64,000 nucleotides of DNA from Pleurocapsa minor HA4230-MV1 (GTDB lineage Bacteria; Cyanobacteriota; Cyanobacteriia; Cyanobacteriales; Xenococcaceae): contig JAHHHZ010000020.1 of the NCBI GenBank assembly GCA_019359095.1, forward strand, positions 186,001 through 250,000, read 5' to 3'. The notes under the pieces are model-generated. The model was not told the origin of the DNA. It was given only the letters and a program-made list of their open reading frames with translations, and searched no databases. The position numbers and the translations under genes are program-made. Below, piece by piece: positions 27,965 through 36,962 of this stretch. Every line of letters begins with the position of its first letter. The first letter of the stretch is position 1.

Positions 27965-28999
27965 ATGAATTTTAAACCACTAACTAGTGTTATTATCAAC
28001 AATTATAATTATAAGCAATTTTTGTCACAAGCGATTGACAGTGTTTTAAGTCAAAGTTATCTTTATACCGAAATCATTGTCGTCGATGATGGCTCTAATG
28101 ATTCTTCTCGTGAAATTATTGCTGACTATGGAACTCGTGTAATTCCGTTGCTTAAAGAAAATGGTGGACAAGCTTCAGCATTAAATGCAGGTTTTGCAGC
28201 CAGCAAAGGAGAAATTATATTTTTTCTTGATGCTGATGATGTATTTATTTCTAATAAAGTGGAGGAGTTGTTGAAATTATTTACTCAGATAATTCAACAC
28301 AATCCCGATGCAATGATTTCTAATTACATTCAACCTATAGATGAAAAAGGATTGACTATTGATATTGATATTTTGAATACTTTAAGTACTATCAATGATT
28401 GGAGATACTTATCTAAAATTCGAGGCAAAAAAAATAAATTAATAGACAAAGTAATAACCAAGTTAAGTACTCCCGAACAAGTCTATCAATTTGCTGTAAA
28501 GTATCGGTTTATCCCCTATCTGGGAATGCCTACTAGCGGTATAGCAATGACTCGTTCTCTTGCAAAAAAAATTTTTCCTATACCTAGCGAGTCTATTAAA
28601 ACTTCAGCAGATGATTTTGTGGTTAAAGGAGCATCGTTGATTGGAACAGTTTATTTAACTAATCATGTTCTTACAAAGTACCGTATTCATGGAAAAAACA
28701 GTTGGTACGGGAATCAAAATCTACTTCCAGAGACTTACTTTAATATACTCGATGATTTTTTAAATTTAAAACTAATAAGCACTGGAAGAAAAGAAGTTTT
28801 CTCTTATTTTAGCTCTATTCACGCTAAAGGTTATTATCGAGCTAAATATAAATATCAATGTAGTTATAAATTAATTGATTTAGCGCTCAAAGTTGTTTTA
28901 TGGCATATTAATTTAATGACTATATCTTTTTTCTTGAAAACAGTTTACTTGGCGATTATTTTTGGATTTAAAAAGAGGAATAAAATAAATAATAAATAA
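27965..28999 (+). CDS. GT2 family glycosyltransferase
   Basis: This 344-residue GT-A inverting transferase has the family opening SVIINNYNYKQFLSQAIDS, IVVDDGSNDSSREII, and the metal-binding FLDADDVF (DxD). A C-terminal hydrophobic stretch near residues 305-335 may dock it on the membrane. It closely parallels the GT2 gene at 33178 in its N-terminal 100 residues, suggesting paralogues made by local duplication. It adds one sugar to the EPS repeat; the donor is unknown. Confidence 0.92.
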   Translation: MNFKPLTSVIINNYNYKQFLSQAIDSVLSQSYLYTEIIVVDDGSNDSSREIIADYGTRVIPLLKENGGQASALNAGFAASKGEIIFFLDADDVFISNKVEELLKLFTQIIQHNPDAMISNYIQPIDEKGLTIDIDILNTLSTINDWRYLSKIRGKKNKLIDKVITKLSTPEQVYQFAVKYRFIPYLGMPTSGIAMTRSLAKKIFPIPSESIKTSADDFVVKGASLIGTVYLTNHVLTKYRIHGKNSWYGNQNLLPETYFNILDDFLNLKLISTGRKEVFSYFSSIHAKGYYRAKYKYQCSYKLIDLALKVVLWHINLMTISFFLKTVYLAIIFGFKKRNKINNK

Positions 29000-29153
29000 T
29001 TATAATTTATTTATTATTTATTAAACAGTAAAAAATATTTTTTTAAACTATTTTAATGAATATCAACGACGATTAAATTGATCTACATCTGGGTCAACTG
29101 TAAAAAAAATACTGAGGGATATTATCGTTTAAGAAAAGTTATTTCAAAATCAA

Positions 29154-29177
29154 ATACATACATACATACATACATAC
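29154..29177 (+). repeat. (ATAC)6 tetranucleotide repeat just before the flippase ATG
   Basis: Six perfect ATAC units end two bases before the ATG at 29180. The spot normally holding a ribosome site is therefore the repeat itself. Tetranucleotide tracts of this kind change length by slipped-strand pairing. Here they would alter ribosome-site spacing, or the frame of any translation entering from the TTG at 29078. No Shine-Dalgarno sequence is visible right before the ATG. Confidence 0.85.
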
Positions 29178-29179
29178 TT

Positions 29180-30973
29180 ATGAATCAATTTTTTTATAAA
29201 TTTTTTTATATTACAAAAAGTAATCACAAACAGCTACTAGTAATGATGTTTCTATTTATTTTTATTTCCGTTTTGGAGGTTTTTGGAACAGGAATAATTG
29301 GACCATTCATTGCGATAGCTACTAATCCAGATACAGTCAAGAATAATTATTGGCTAAATTTGGTTTATCAACAATTACATTTTAATTCGCACCAACAATT
29401 TCTAATTATTTTGGGTTTATTAGTAATTATTACTTTTTATATTAAAGCTTTTTTTAGTTTTAATGCTCAAAAATCAGTTTTTGAATTTGGCTATGGTTTG
29501 CGAGGTGAACTAGCATCAAAATTAATGAAAGCATATATAGAAGCACCTTATAGCTTTCACTTAGGAACTAACTCAGCAACTTTAATTCAAAATGTTGTCA
29601 CCTCAACCGATATGGTTTGTCTAGGCTTAATTATGTCACTGTTGACCTCAATCTCTAATGCTGTGATTATCCTGGCATTAATAATATTACTGGTCAATAC
29701 TAATTCAATGGCTTTAATTTTGATTGCCATTATTCTCTTAGTCAGCTTAGGTTTGTTATATCCTATGAAAGACCGTTTAGTTCGTTGGGGTAGTGAAGGA
29801 TGGAAAGCAAATGGTGAGATGATTCGGATTATGAATCATGGTTTGGGTGGTTTTAAGGAAACTCGTGTACTAGGTTGTGAATCATATTTTCAGCAGCAAA
29901 TGGCGGTTCAAACCCAAAAATACGCCAGAAATTTAAGTTTGGCTTCAGGTTATGGCAATCTACCCCGTTTTGTCGTCGAAGCGTTTATGATTAGCTTTTT
30001 AATTGGGTTTACGCTGTTATTTATCAATTTAAATCAAGGAAATGAAGAAAATCTAACTGCGGTTTTAGGTATTTTTGCTTTGGCATCGATTCGTTTATTG
30101 CCAGCAACTGGCAATTTAATTTCTGGTATTAACGTCATTCGCACTAATACTCATGCTCTTGATCGCCTCTTTTTTGACTTCAAAGAGTTAGAAAAAAGAG
30201 AGTCTAGATCTAATGTTGAATCTCCAACTCGTTCTGAAGATCTCTCACTCAATCGAGATGTACAACCTATACTTTTTGAGCAACAACTTACGTTAGATAG
30301 GCTTACTTATCAATATCCTAATGCTCATAACAAAGCTTTGAAAGAAATTTCTCTGACTATCAATAAAGGGCAATCGATTGGTTTAATTGGTAAATCTGGT
30401 TCTGGTAAGACTACTCTGGTTGATGTTTTATTAGGTCTTTTTATGCCGCAATCTGGGGATATTAAAGTTGATGGTATTTCTGTCTATAACAATTTACGTG
30501 CTTGGCAAGATCAACTGGGTTATGTTCCTCAAACAATTTTTTTAATTGACGATACGATTGAACGCAATATTGCTTTTGGAGTTGCTGATAACTTAATCGA
30601 TCAAGAACGTTTAAAAAAAGCGGTTGAAATGGCTCAGTTGACTCAGGTAATCGAACAACTGCCAAATGGTATTAAAACTATGGTGGGAGAACGGGGAGTA
30701 CTTTTATCGGGAGGACAACGACAGCGAATTGGAATTGCCCGAGTACTGTATCACGAAAGAGAAATTTTGGTGTTTGATGAAGCAACTGCTGCGTTGGATA
30801 CAGAAACCGAAAAACTGGTAACAGAAGCGACTAAAGCCTTAAGTGGCAAAAAGACAATTATTATTATTGCTCATCGTCTTTCAACCATTGAACACTGCGA
30901 TCAAATATTTCAACTTGATCGGGGTCAAATTATTAAATCGGGCAGTTATCAAGAAGTTGTCTTAGATAATTGA
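29180..30973 (+). CDS. ABC exporter, MsbA/PglK-type polysaccharide or lipid-oligosaccharide flippase
   Basis: The protein is 597 residues from the ATG at 29180. The frame is also open back to a TTG at 29078, but those 34 residues include the repeat-encoded YIHTYI and look non-native. Six transmembrane helices lie in the first 330 residues. They are followed by an ATPase with Walker A GLIGKSGSGKTTLVD, signature LLSGGQRQRIGIAR, Walker B ILVFDEATAALD and H-loop IIAHRLST. The fused, half-transporter form acts as a homodimer, flipping lipid-linked sugars as PglK does. No Wzx is seen nearby, so this may be the repeat-unit flippase. Slippage in the preceding ATAC tract could affect expression. Confidence 0.9.
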   Translation: MNQFFYKFFYITKSNHKQLLVMMFLFIFISVLEVFGTGIIGPFIAIATNPDTVKNNYWLNLVYQQLHFNSHQQFLIILGLLVIITFYIKAFFSFNAQKSVFEFGYGLRGELASKLMKAYIEAPYSFHLGTNSATLIQNVVTSTDMVCLGLIMSLLTSISNAVIILALIILLVNTNSMALILIAIILLVSLGLLYPMKDRLVRWGSEGWKANGEMIRIMNHGLGGFKETRVLGCESYFQQQMAVQTQKYARNLSLASGYGNLPRFVVEAFMISFLIGFTLLFINLNQGNEENLTAVLGIFALASIRLLPATGNLISGINVIRTNTHALDRLFFDFKELEKRESRSNVESPTRSEDLSLNRDVQPILFEQQLTLDRLTYQYPNAHNKALKEISLTINKGQSIGLIGKSGSGKTTLVDVLLGLFMPQSGDIKVDGISVYNNLRAWQDQLGYVPQTIFLIDDTIERNIAFGVADNLIDQERLKKAVEMAQLTQVIEQLPNGIKTMVGERGVLLSGGQRQRIGIARVLYHEREILVFDEATAALDTETEKLVTEATKALSGKKTIIIIAHRLSTIEHCDQIFQLDRGQIIKSGSYQEVVLDN

Positions 30974-31030
30974 GGCAATACTAATCATTTATTTTTACAA
31001 ACATTTACAAACAATTGAAAGAGAAAATTT

Positions 31031-32188
31031 ATGAAGATAGCTTATGCAACAACCTATAATTCACGTAGATTAGCTGGCTTAAATGAATGGTCTGGCTTAG
31101 GCTACTATATTGCACAATCTTTGAAAAGCCAAGGTATGCATTTGGACTATCTCGGACCTTTGAAAGAGAAGGTTGACTTGAGGATGAGACAAAAGTTAAA
31201 ACGCAGTTACTACAGGTTATTTCAAAGTTCACATTATGAAAAAGACTCAGATATATTAGTTCTTAAAGATTATGCCCATCAAATTTCTAACCTGCTTTCT
31301 TCAACAAATGCAGACATCGTGTTTAGCGCGACGATAAGACCAATTGTCTACCTTGAATGTAGTCAACCGATTGTTTTCTGGGCAGATGCAACTGGTGCTG
31401 GTCTGATAGATTTTTACCCCCAGTATAGAAATCTATGCCAGGAATCACTTGAAAACTGGCACATGATAGAAAAGCTTGCCCTAGAAAAGTGTAAGTTAGC
31501 AATTTACGCTTCTGAATGGGCAGCTCAGACGGCAATTAAGTATTACAATGCAGACCCTGCTAAAGTAAAGGTAGTACCCTTTGGCGCAAATGTTGATGCT
31601 TTAAAAACTTTGGATGAGGTGAAGGATTTGATTGAAGCTAGACCTTCAAATCAATGCAAACTCTTGTTCTTAGGTGTTGATTGGTATCGTAAAGGAGGAG
31701 ATGTTGCGCTCAAGGTTGCTGAAGAACTGAATAATGCAGGTTTAGATACGGAATTAACAGTTGTTGGTTGTGAACCGATTGTGGAAGGAACTATCCCTAG
31801 CTTTGTTAAACCTTTGGGCTTTATCAGTAAGTCTACTGCTACTGGAAAAAAAAGAATTAATCAACTCATTGCGGAATCTCATTTTTTGATTCTGCCTTCA
31901 AAAGCAGAATGCTATGGAGTTGTTTTTTGTGAAGCAAATTCATTTGGTGTCCCTTGTATTTCCAGGAAAGTTGGTGGGATTCCAACAATTATCAAAACAA
32001 ATATCAATGGTAATCTGTTCGATCTCAATGCTGATATATCTGAATATTGCGATTACATATATAATTTATTTTCTAACTACGCAGATTATAAAATTATGGC
32101 TCTCTCTGCTTTCAATGAATATCAATCACGTTTAAATTGGAAAGTAGCAGGGCAAAAAGTAAAACAATTGCTTTTAGAAAACATTTAA
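31031..32188 (+). CDS. GT4-like glycosyltransferase
   Basis: This is a 385-residue GT-B enzyme. The N-terminal part starts MKIAYATTYNSRRLAGLNEWSG and includes IVFWADATGAGLIDFYP. The C-terminal half has KLLFLGVDWYRKGGDVALKV and FLILPSKAECYGVVFCEANS, the EX7E-like donor site, then VGGIPTII. GAGAAA before the ATG is a modest ribosome site. It follows the flippase gene by 57 bp and probably shares its transcript. Confidence 0.88.
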   Translation: MKIAYATTYNSRRLAGLNEWSGLGYYIAQSLKSQGMHLDYLGPLKEKVDLRMRQKLKRSYYRLFQSSHYEKDSDILVLKDYAHQISNLLSSTNADIVFSATIRPIVYLECSQPIVFWADATGAGLIDFYPQYRNLCQESLENWHMIEKLALEKCKLAIYASEWAAQTAIKYYNADPAKVKVVPFGANVDALKTLDEVKDLIEARPSNQCKLLFLGVDWYRKGGDVALKVAEELNNAGLDTELTVVGCEPIVEGTIPSFVKPLGFISKSTATGKKRINQLIAESHFLILPSKAECYGVVFCEANSFGVPCISRKVGGIPTIIKTNINGNLFDLNADISEYCDYIYNLFSNYADYKIMALSAFNEYQSRLNWKVAGQKVKQLLLENI

Positions 32189-32223
32189 TATGACATTCAA
32201 TAAAAAATAATTAGGTAAAAATA

Positions 32224-33141
32224 GTGTATCAATTACGTAATGCAATTGCTTATTTATCTCGTTCTACACCCTATTTTAGAGGAAAACGTCGTTTGGGAAA
32301 TGCAATTAGTCGTTTATCAAGTAATTTTAATCATAACCACGAATGTATTTCAAAGGTTAAAATGCAAGATGGGACTTGGATGCAATTAGATGTGCGAAGT
32401 CGAACAGAGCAGTGGTCTTATTGGACAGGTTATTATGATAACGACATAATTTTAAAATTGTCGAATTGCTTAGAAGAAAAATGTGTTGTATTTGATGTTG
32501 GCGCAAATATTGGGTTTTATTCAGTCCCATTGGGTCGCAAATTACAGAGACTAAATGGTCAATTATATGCCTTTGAGCCAGTTAAATCTAATTTTGAGCG
32601 TCTTAAAACTAACATTTCATTAAATAATTTAGAAGAGACTGTCAGAGCATACGAAATTGCATTAGGAGATGATGAAGGTGAGATCAAAATATCTCTGGAA
32701 AACAAAAATAATTCTACTACAGGCAATGCTGTAATGGTTAAAGGAGAAATACCAGTCAGCTATTTTGGTATAACTTCAAAAGCCCACTTAACAAAACTCG
32801 ATACCTTTGTCAAAAAACAAAATATCAAAAAATGTCATCTAATCAAGATTGATGTTGAAGGGGCTGAAGTTATGTTTTTGGATGGTGGTTCGTCTTTTCT
32901 TAGTCAAACTCGCCCCATTATTTATGGTGAATTTAATAATTATTTCTTGCCAAAGTTTGGGAATTCATTTTTAGATGTAGTAAATATTGTTTCACCTTGG
33001 AGCTACCGCTTTTTTGAGCAAAAAAAATCTGGTCAATTTATTGAAATAAAAAAATTCAAGCCCGACCTTGAACATATAATACTAGCACCCTCGGAAACAC
33101 CAAATTCAATTTTGAATAAGTTAGGAGTGATTCAGGAATAG
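32224..33141 (+). CDS. FkbM family methyltransferase
   Basis: This 305-residue SAM-dependent methyltransferase starts at a GTG (the frame has no better ATG). Motif I is VVFDVGANIGFYS (residues 88-100), followed by YAFEPVKSNFERLKTN with the acidic E118 that binds the SAM ribose. LIKIDVEGAEVMFLDGG is the FkbM signature. Members O-methylate sugars in EPS and O-antigen. It lies 36 bp after the GT4 gene and 36 bp before the GT2 gene, so it likely methylates a residue of the same polymer. Confidence 0.92.
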   Translation: MYQLRNAIAYLSRSTPYFRGKRRLGNAISRLSSNFNHNHECISKVKMQDGTWMQLDVRSRTEQWSYWTGYYDNDIILKLSNCLEEKCVVFDVGANIGFYSVPLGRKLQRLNGQLYAFEPVKSNFERLKTNISLNNLEETVRAYEIALGDDEGEIKISLENKNNSTTGNAVMVKGEIPVSYFGITSKAHLTKLDTFVKKQNIKKCHLIKIDVEGAEVMFLDGGSSFLSQTRPIIYGEFNNYFLPKFGNSFLDVVNIVSPWSYRFFEQKKSGQFIEIKKFKPDLEHIILAPSETPNSILNKLGVIQE

Positions 33142-33177
33142 AAGGTTGAAAGCTTGTTTGTTGTTTAATGAAAAAAA

Positions 33178-34233
33178 ATGAATTTTCAACCTTTTGTCAG
33201 TATTATTATTAATAATTATAACTACGATCGCTTTTTAGCCGAAACAATTAACAGTGCTTTAAATCAAACCTATCCCGAGACTGAAGTGATTGTAGTTGAT
33301 GATGGCTCAACGGATAATTCCCGTGTAATTATAGCTGAGTATGGCGATCGCATCATCCCGATTCTGCAACCCAACGGCAAACAAGCATCCGCTTTTAATA
33401 ATGGATTTGCTAGAAGCAAAGGAGATATTATTATCTTTCTTGATTCCGATGATTATTTATTGCCTCAAGCACTAACGGAAATCGCTAACATCTGGAAACC
33501 AAATCTAGCAAAGGTGCATTACCGTCTTAATGTAGTTAACGGGAAAGGAGAATCTTTAGGTTATTCTTGTCCTCAAGGAAGTTCCCCTTTATCTAGTGGC
33601 AAAGTCTGGCAAACACTGTTAGAAAAAGGAGGATATGTCAGCACTCCCACCAGTGGCAATGCTCTTAATCGTCAGGTTTTAAGCAAATTATTTCCTATTC
33701 CTGATGAATATAAGCTAACAGCAGACGATTATCTATCTTTTCAAGTACCTTTTTATGGAGAAGTTGCAGCCATTGAAGAGCCTTTGGGAGTGTATCGAGT
33801 CCACGATAGCAATCAATGGGCATTAGCTACCGTAACAGGCGATCGCTTTAAGCGTTTTGTTCGCCATGACCTCCAAAATTTTGCCTTGTTAAGCAATAAA
33901 GCAGCAGAATTTGGTTATAAAATTCCTCCAGATCTCGAACAACGTGCAATTGGTCGTCTTTGGTCGCGAATTATCTCTCTTAGACTTAATGGTAAAACCC
34001 ATCTAGTCGAGAGCGATCGCTCTACCAAATTAATTTATCAAGGAATTCGTAGTCTCTGGAAATATTCTGATTTTAATGTTCCCAAACGATTAGTTTATAG
34101 TCTTTGGTTTATTTGGGTTGGCTGGATGCCTTTACCATTAGCCAAACTAGCGATCGCTTGGTTATACGCACCACATCAACGTCCTAAATTAATTGATTGG
34201 ACTGTGACTAAATTTCGTCAATTAGTAAAGTAA
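33178..34233 (+). CDS. GT2 family glycosyltransferase
   Basis: This 351-residue inverting GT-A transferase has SIIINNYNYDRFLAETINS, VIVVDDGSTDNSRVI, and the FLDSDDY metal site (DxD). The C-terminal 80 residues contain amphipathic segments (WFIWVGWMPLPLAKLAIAWLY) that may associate with the membrane. It is paralogous to the gene at 27965. An ATG ten bases upstream (33168), followed by eight As, is out of frame and is not used as the start here. Confidence 0.92.
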   Translation: MNFQPFVSIIINNYNYDRFLAETINSALNQTYPETEVIVVDDGSTDNSRVIIAEYGDRIIPILQPNGKQASAFNNGFARSKGDIIIFLDSDDYLLPQALTEIANIWKPNLAKVHYRLNVVNGKGESLGYSCPQGSSPLSSGKVWQTLLEKGGYVSTPTSGNALNRQVLSKLFPIPDEYKLTADDYLSFQVPFYGEVAAIEEPLGVYRVHDSNQWALATVTGDRFKRFVRHDLQNFALLSNKAAEFGYKIPPDLEQRAIGRLWSRIISLRLNGKTHLVESDRSTKLIYQGIRSLWKYSDFNVPKRLVYSLWFIWVGWMPLPLAKLAIAWLYAPHQRPKLIDWTVTKFRQLVK

Positions 34234-34311
34234 ATTGAAATTGAAGGCAAGAGCGAAAAAAAGATAATTATTTTAATTATTTATTTTAAATTTATTTAAA
34301 CCAATCAACTA

Positions 34312-35654
34312 ATGAACTTAAATAGCTCACAATTAAGCATTAAAAAGGCAAAAAAAAAATAACCTGGACTAATAGTACTAATTTAATTATTTTTGCTTTT
34401 GCTATAGTTTTTTATTCGCGAATTATCTGCTCCACCTTGGGTATTCCTTCAATTGTTAGTCACGCCCACTTTGTAGTGATTCCCTGGGTTTTTTGGATTA
34501 TTTTAACAACCGCGCCGACGAAAGATGCTAAACAAATTAAATTAACTTACTCTCTTTTATCAGGACTATTTTTATTTTTCACTGTAATTGTGGCGAGTGC
34601 CTTATGGAATGAAACTGGTTTTATTAATGCAATCATTAGTTTCATGATGCTAGCAGAACCAATAATCTTCTTAACTGCCATTGTTAGTATTCCTATGTCT
34701 GGTGCATCGTGTTTAAAACTTAAAAAGTGGTTAATATGGTCTGCTCTAATTAATTTCATACTTGCTGCCGTGCAAAAACCTCTAATTGACGCGGATAAAC
34801 TTTATGCTGAAGGCTTTAACGGTACGGATGGTTGCGGTGGGGTATTTTTTGTTTCGGGAGCGGGCAATTACATCTCTGCTTCGGTATCTTTAGCATTTGC
34901 TTTATACTTTTTTAATGACAAAAAAATTCCCTTTTGGATTCGTTTATTAGCCTTAAGCGCAGCATTTTGGCAGCTTCTATTTTCTGATTCTAAGCAACTT
35001 ATCTTGGCTTATGTAGTTGCCTGGATATTGTTGATTTTGCTTAATTCTCAAGATCTGAGCAAGACTATTAGGTTGATGATCGGAATACTTATTTTCGGCT
35101 TAGTATTTTTCTGGTGCATTCAAAACATAGAACAGTTTAGTTCCTTTACAGCTTGGGCAAGACCAGAACTATACGAAACAGATGGCGAAGCTTGGTATGC
35201 TAAATTTTATTCGGTGCGCGCTATTATAGATGAGTTTCAGTCCCCAATTAATTGGTTTGTTGGTTTAGGCCCTGGTCATACGGTAAGTCGCTTGGGAGCG
35301 TGGTTTCTCGTCGATTATTGGTCTATACTAAGTCGTTTTGGTGCTACCTACACCTCCATGGGGACAGATGCCATGAAATTTGTGGGTGGTTATTGGCTTA
35401 CTAATAGCTCAAGTATTTTTAGCCCTGTTTTTGGCTGGGCGGGAATTTGGGGAGATTTGGGTTTATTTGGTTTAGGAGCATATTTATATTTAGCTTATTT
35501 AGTTTGGCAAAATTTTGGCTTGAATAGTTCTTTAAAAATAACCTTACTGTCAATCTTAGTTTTGGGATTTATTTTTACTCAAATGGAAGAGCCAGGCTAT
35601 ATGGTTTCAATTGCTCTATTATTAGGACTAGCATGGCACGAAAGAAAATTATAG
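34312..35654 (+). CDS. Wzy-like polysaccharide polymerase/O-antigen ligase, split by an A10 tract
   Basis: A multi-pass membrane protein with about ten hydrophobic segments and a large loop (ARPELYETDGEAWY, GLGPGHTVSRLGAWF) matches O-antigen polymerase/ligase architecture. The long frame is open from just upstream of the TTG at 34437, but its first transmembrane helix (NLIIFAFAIVFYS) lies farther left in the same frame. The only good start is the ATG at 34312 (MNLNSSQLSIKKAKKK), which runs into ten As (34350-34359) and then a TAA. One more A would join the two frames into a 447-residue protein. So as read the gene is frameshifted: phase variation, transcriptional slippage, or a sequencing error. 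Confidence 0.8.
34350..34359 (+). repeat. A10 homopolymer tract at the polymerase frameshift
   Basis: Ten consecutive As are followed by TAACC. With ten As the ATG at 34312 reads GCA AAA AAA AAA TAA and stops. With eleven it reads on as ATA ACC TGG into the membrane protein. Long A tracts slip both at replication and in RNA polymerase. Confidence 0.85.
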
Positions 35655-35659
35655 GGTAG

Positions 35660-35747
35660 GCTCGACGCTACCCTGCATACCCAAGTATTAGAGCTGATGT
35701 TGGCATTAAAAGCAGAATTTGACCTAACTTACCTATTTATTACTCAC
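35660..35747 (+). pseudogene. 88-bp duplicated fragment of the ABC ATPase gene at 264-351
   Basis: These 88 bases align without gaps to 264-351, with four mismatches by eye. They cover the D-loop to the H-loop of the peptide ABC ATPase (LDA... to LFITH). The copy begins 6 bases after the polymerase stop, and a 6-bp inverted repeat (GGGTAG/CTACCC) spans its left edge. Matches stop right after ACTCAC. It encodes nothing on its own. The copy is only a few substitutions old, so it marks a recent ectopic duplication or a deletion that joined the two ends. Confidence 0.85.
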
Positions 35748-35789
35748 CAAGATTAAAAATTATTAGCATAAATCAGTTGACAAAAAAGC

Positions 35790-35878
35790 ATGCAGAGTAA
35801 AAATATTTCGGGTACAATCATTTGCGATCGCTATAAAATTATTAACGTACTCGGTAAAGGTGGAGTTGGGATAACTTA
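35790..35878 (+). pseudogene. N-terminal remnant of a Ser/Thr protein kinase gene
   Basis: An ATG frame reads MQSKNISGTIICDRYKIINV and then LGKGGVGITY, the start and glycine-rich loop of a Hanks-type kinase much like the intact one at 48531 (LGRGGVGVTF). It is cut by the inverted-repeat element starting at 35879. The sequence on the far side of that element does not resume the kinase frame, so the rest of the gene is gone. Confidence 0.8.
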
Positions 35879-36129
35879 TCCCTCTTTTGTCACTTTCCGA
35901 GGCAAAAGAGTAGCAGAAAAAGGATTTAGCCATCAGGAAAATAAACAGAAAATTGATTCATGACAGCGATTAATTGATGAAAACCAACTAATAAAGAACC
36001 CTAAAGGACGACACGCAGCTAGTCCTTTAAGACACTTCCTAAATACTGAATCTATTACCCTCTCTGCCTCACCGCTACCAACAACTTTTTTGATTGTAGT
36101 TTAATTCTCGGAAAGTGACAAAAGAGGGA
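35879..36129. mobile_element. 251-bp MITE-like element, 23-bp perfect TIRs, TA flanks
   Basis: The left end (35879-35901) and the right end (36107-36129) are exact 23-base inverted copies beginning TCCCTCTTTTGTCAC. Both ends are flanked by TA (35877-35878 and 36130-36131), the target duplication made by IS630/Tc1-mariner type transposases. The interior has no ORF of note and holds an internal CTAAAGGAC/GTCCTTTA hairpin near 36000-36030. It is a non-autonomous element that would need a transposase supplied elsewhere. Family assignment rests only on the TA. Confidence 0.82.
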
Positions 36130-36222
36130 TAGAACATTTCCTACTTCCTAATATTGCTCACAATTTCCTCAAGCTTATTGCTTATCTTAAAAATGAGATT
36201 GAATTAACCAATGAGGTAAATC

Positions 36223-36444
36223 ATGATTGCCACAGTTAACTTTTCTATTGATGAGATTAAAAATGAAGCCTCTGATCTAGTTAAAACAGGAAAGATCGCT
36301 CCTCATCAACCAATTTATGTTCTTTGCGAGTTTATTTCTCCAAGAGAATGGATTTGCGCTGAATGTGAATTAGAAAAAAACGATTATCTCTTAAGAGATC
36401 ATATCTGCGATCTCTTAGCCAAAGAAGAATGGTCAGAAGATTAG
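36223..36444 (+). CDS. DUF4327 family protein
   Basis: This is a 73-residue acidic cyanobacterial protein of unknown function. The blocks QPIYVLCEFISPREWICAE and LEKNDYLLRDHICDLL are the conserved core of DUF4327, with two close cysteines (CAEC). The length is typical. It is 14 bp before the pentapeptide gene and probably shares its mRNA. I can say nothing about its biochemical role. Confidence 0.85.
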   Translation: MIATVNFSIDEIKNEASDLVKTGKIAPHQPIYVLCEFISPREWICAECELEKNDYLLRDHICDLLAKEEWSED

Positions 36445-36458
36445 GAGGCAAAAATTGA

Positions 36459-36962
36459 ATGGCACAGGTAATTAAAAAACAGGAATTAGATCAGTACAAT
36501 ACTACGGCAATGAAGGTGGAGTTACTGAAAGCTGCATATATGGCAGGTAGAAGAGATTTTTCGCGATCGCAATTACAAAATATATGTTTGCATAAAGCAC
36601 ATTTAGCAGCGATTAATTTTAGCGATGCCTATCTAAATCGGGCTATTTTAAGTAAAGCTAATCTTGAAAGAGCTTATTTCAATCGAGCAATTCTTTATGC
36701 TGCAAATCTCAACCAGGCACTAATGTATCAGGCTAGTTTGATTGAGGCAAATTTAGAAAAAGCCACCTTAAGTCATGCTACCTTGAATCATACTAATTTG
36801 AGTGGAGCAAATCTCAGAAATGCTAATCTCGAACACGCGCAATTAGTCTGGGCAAATCTACGGGGAGCAAATTTAAAAGATGCCAATCTTGATAAGGCGA
36901 ATTTAACTGGTGCAAAGTTTGGTCAGACGATTATGCCCGATGGAAGTATTAGAAATGATTAG
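36459..36962 (+). CDS. Pentapeptide repeat protein
   Basis: From about residue 35 to 155 this 167-residue protein is made of A(N/D)LxX pentapeptides (for example SGANLRNANL and RGANLKDANLDKANL), which fold as a right-handed quadrilateral beta-helix. The first 35 residues are a short helical lead. There is no signal peptide, so it is likely cytosolic. An AGGAGG ribosome site lies at about 36444-36449, overlapping the end of the DUF4327 gene region. The function is unknown; such proteins are abundant in cyanobacteria. Confidence 0.93.
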   Translation: MAQVIKKQELDQYNTTAMKVELLKAAYMAGRRDFSRSQLQNICLHKAHLAAINFSDAYLNRAILSKANLERAYFNRAILYAANLNQALMYQASLIEANLEKATLSHATLNHTNLSGANLRNANLEHAQLVWANLRGANLKDANLDKANLTGAKFGQTIMPDGSIRND

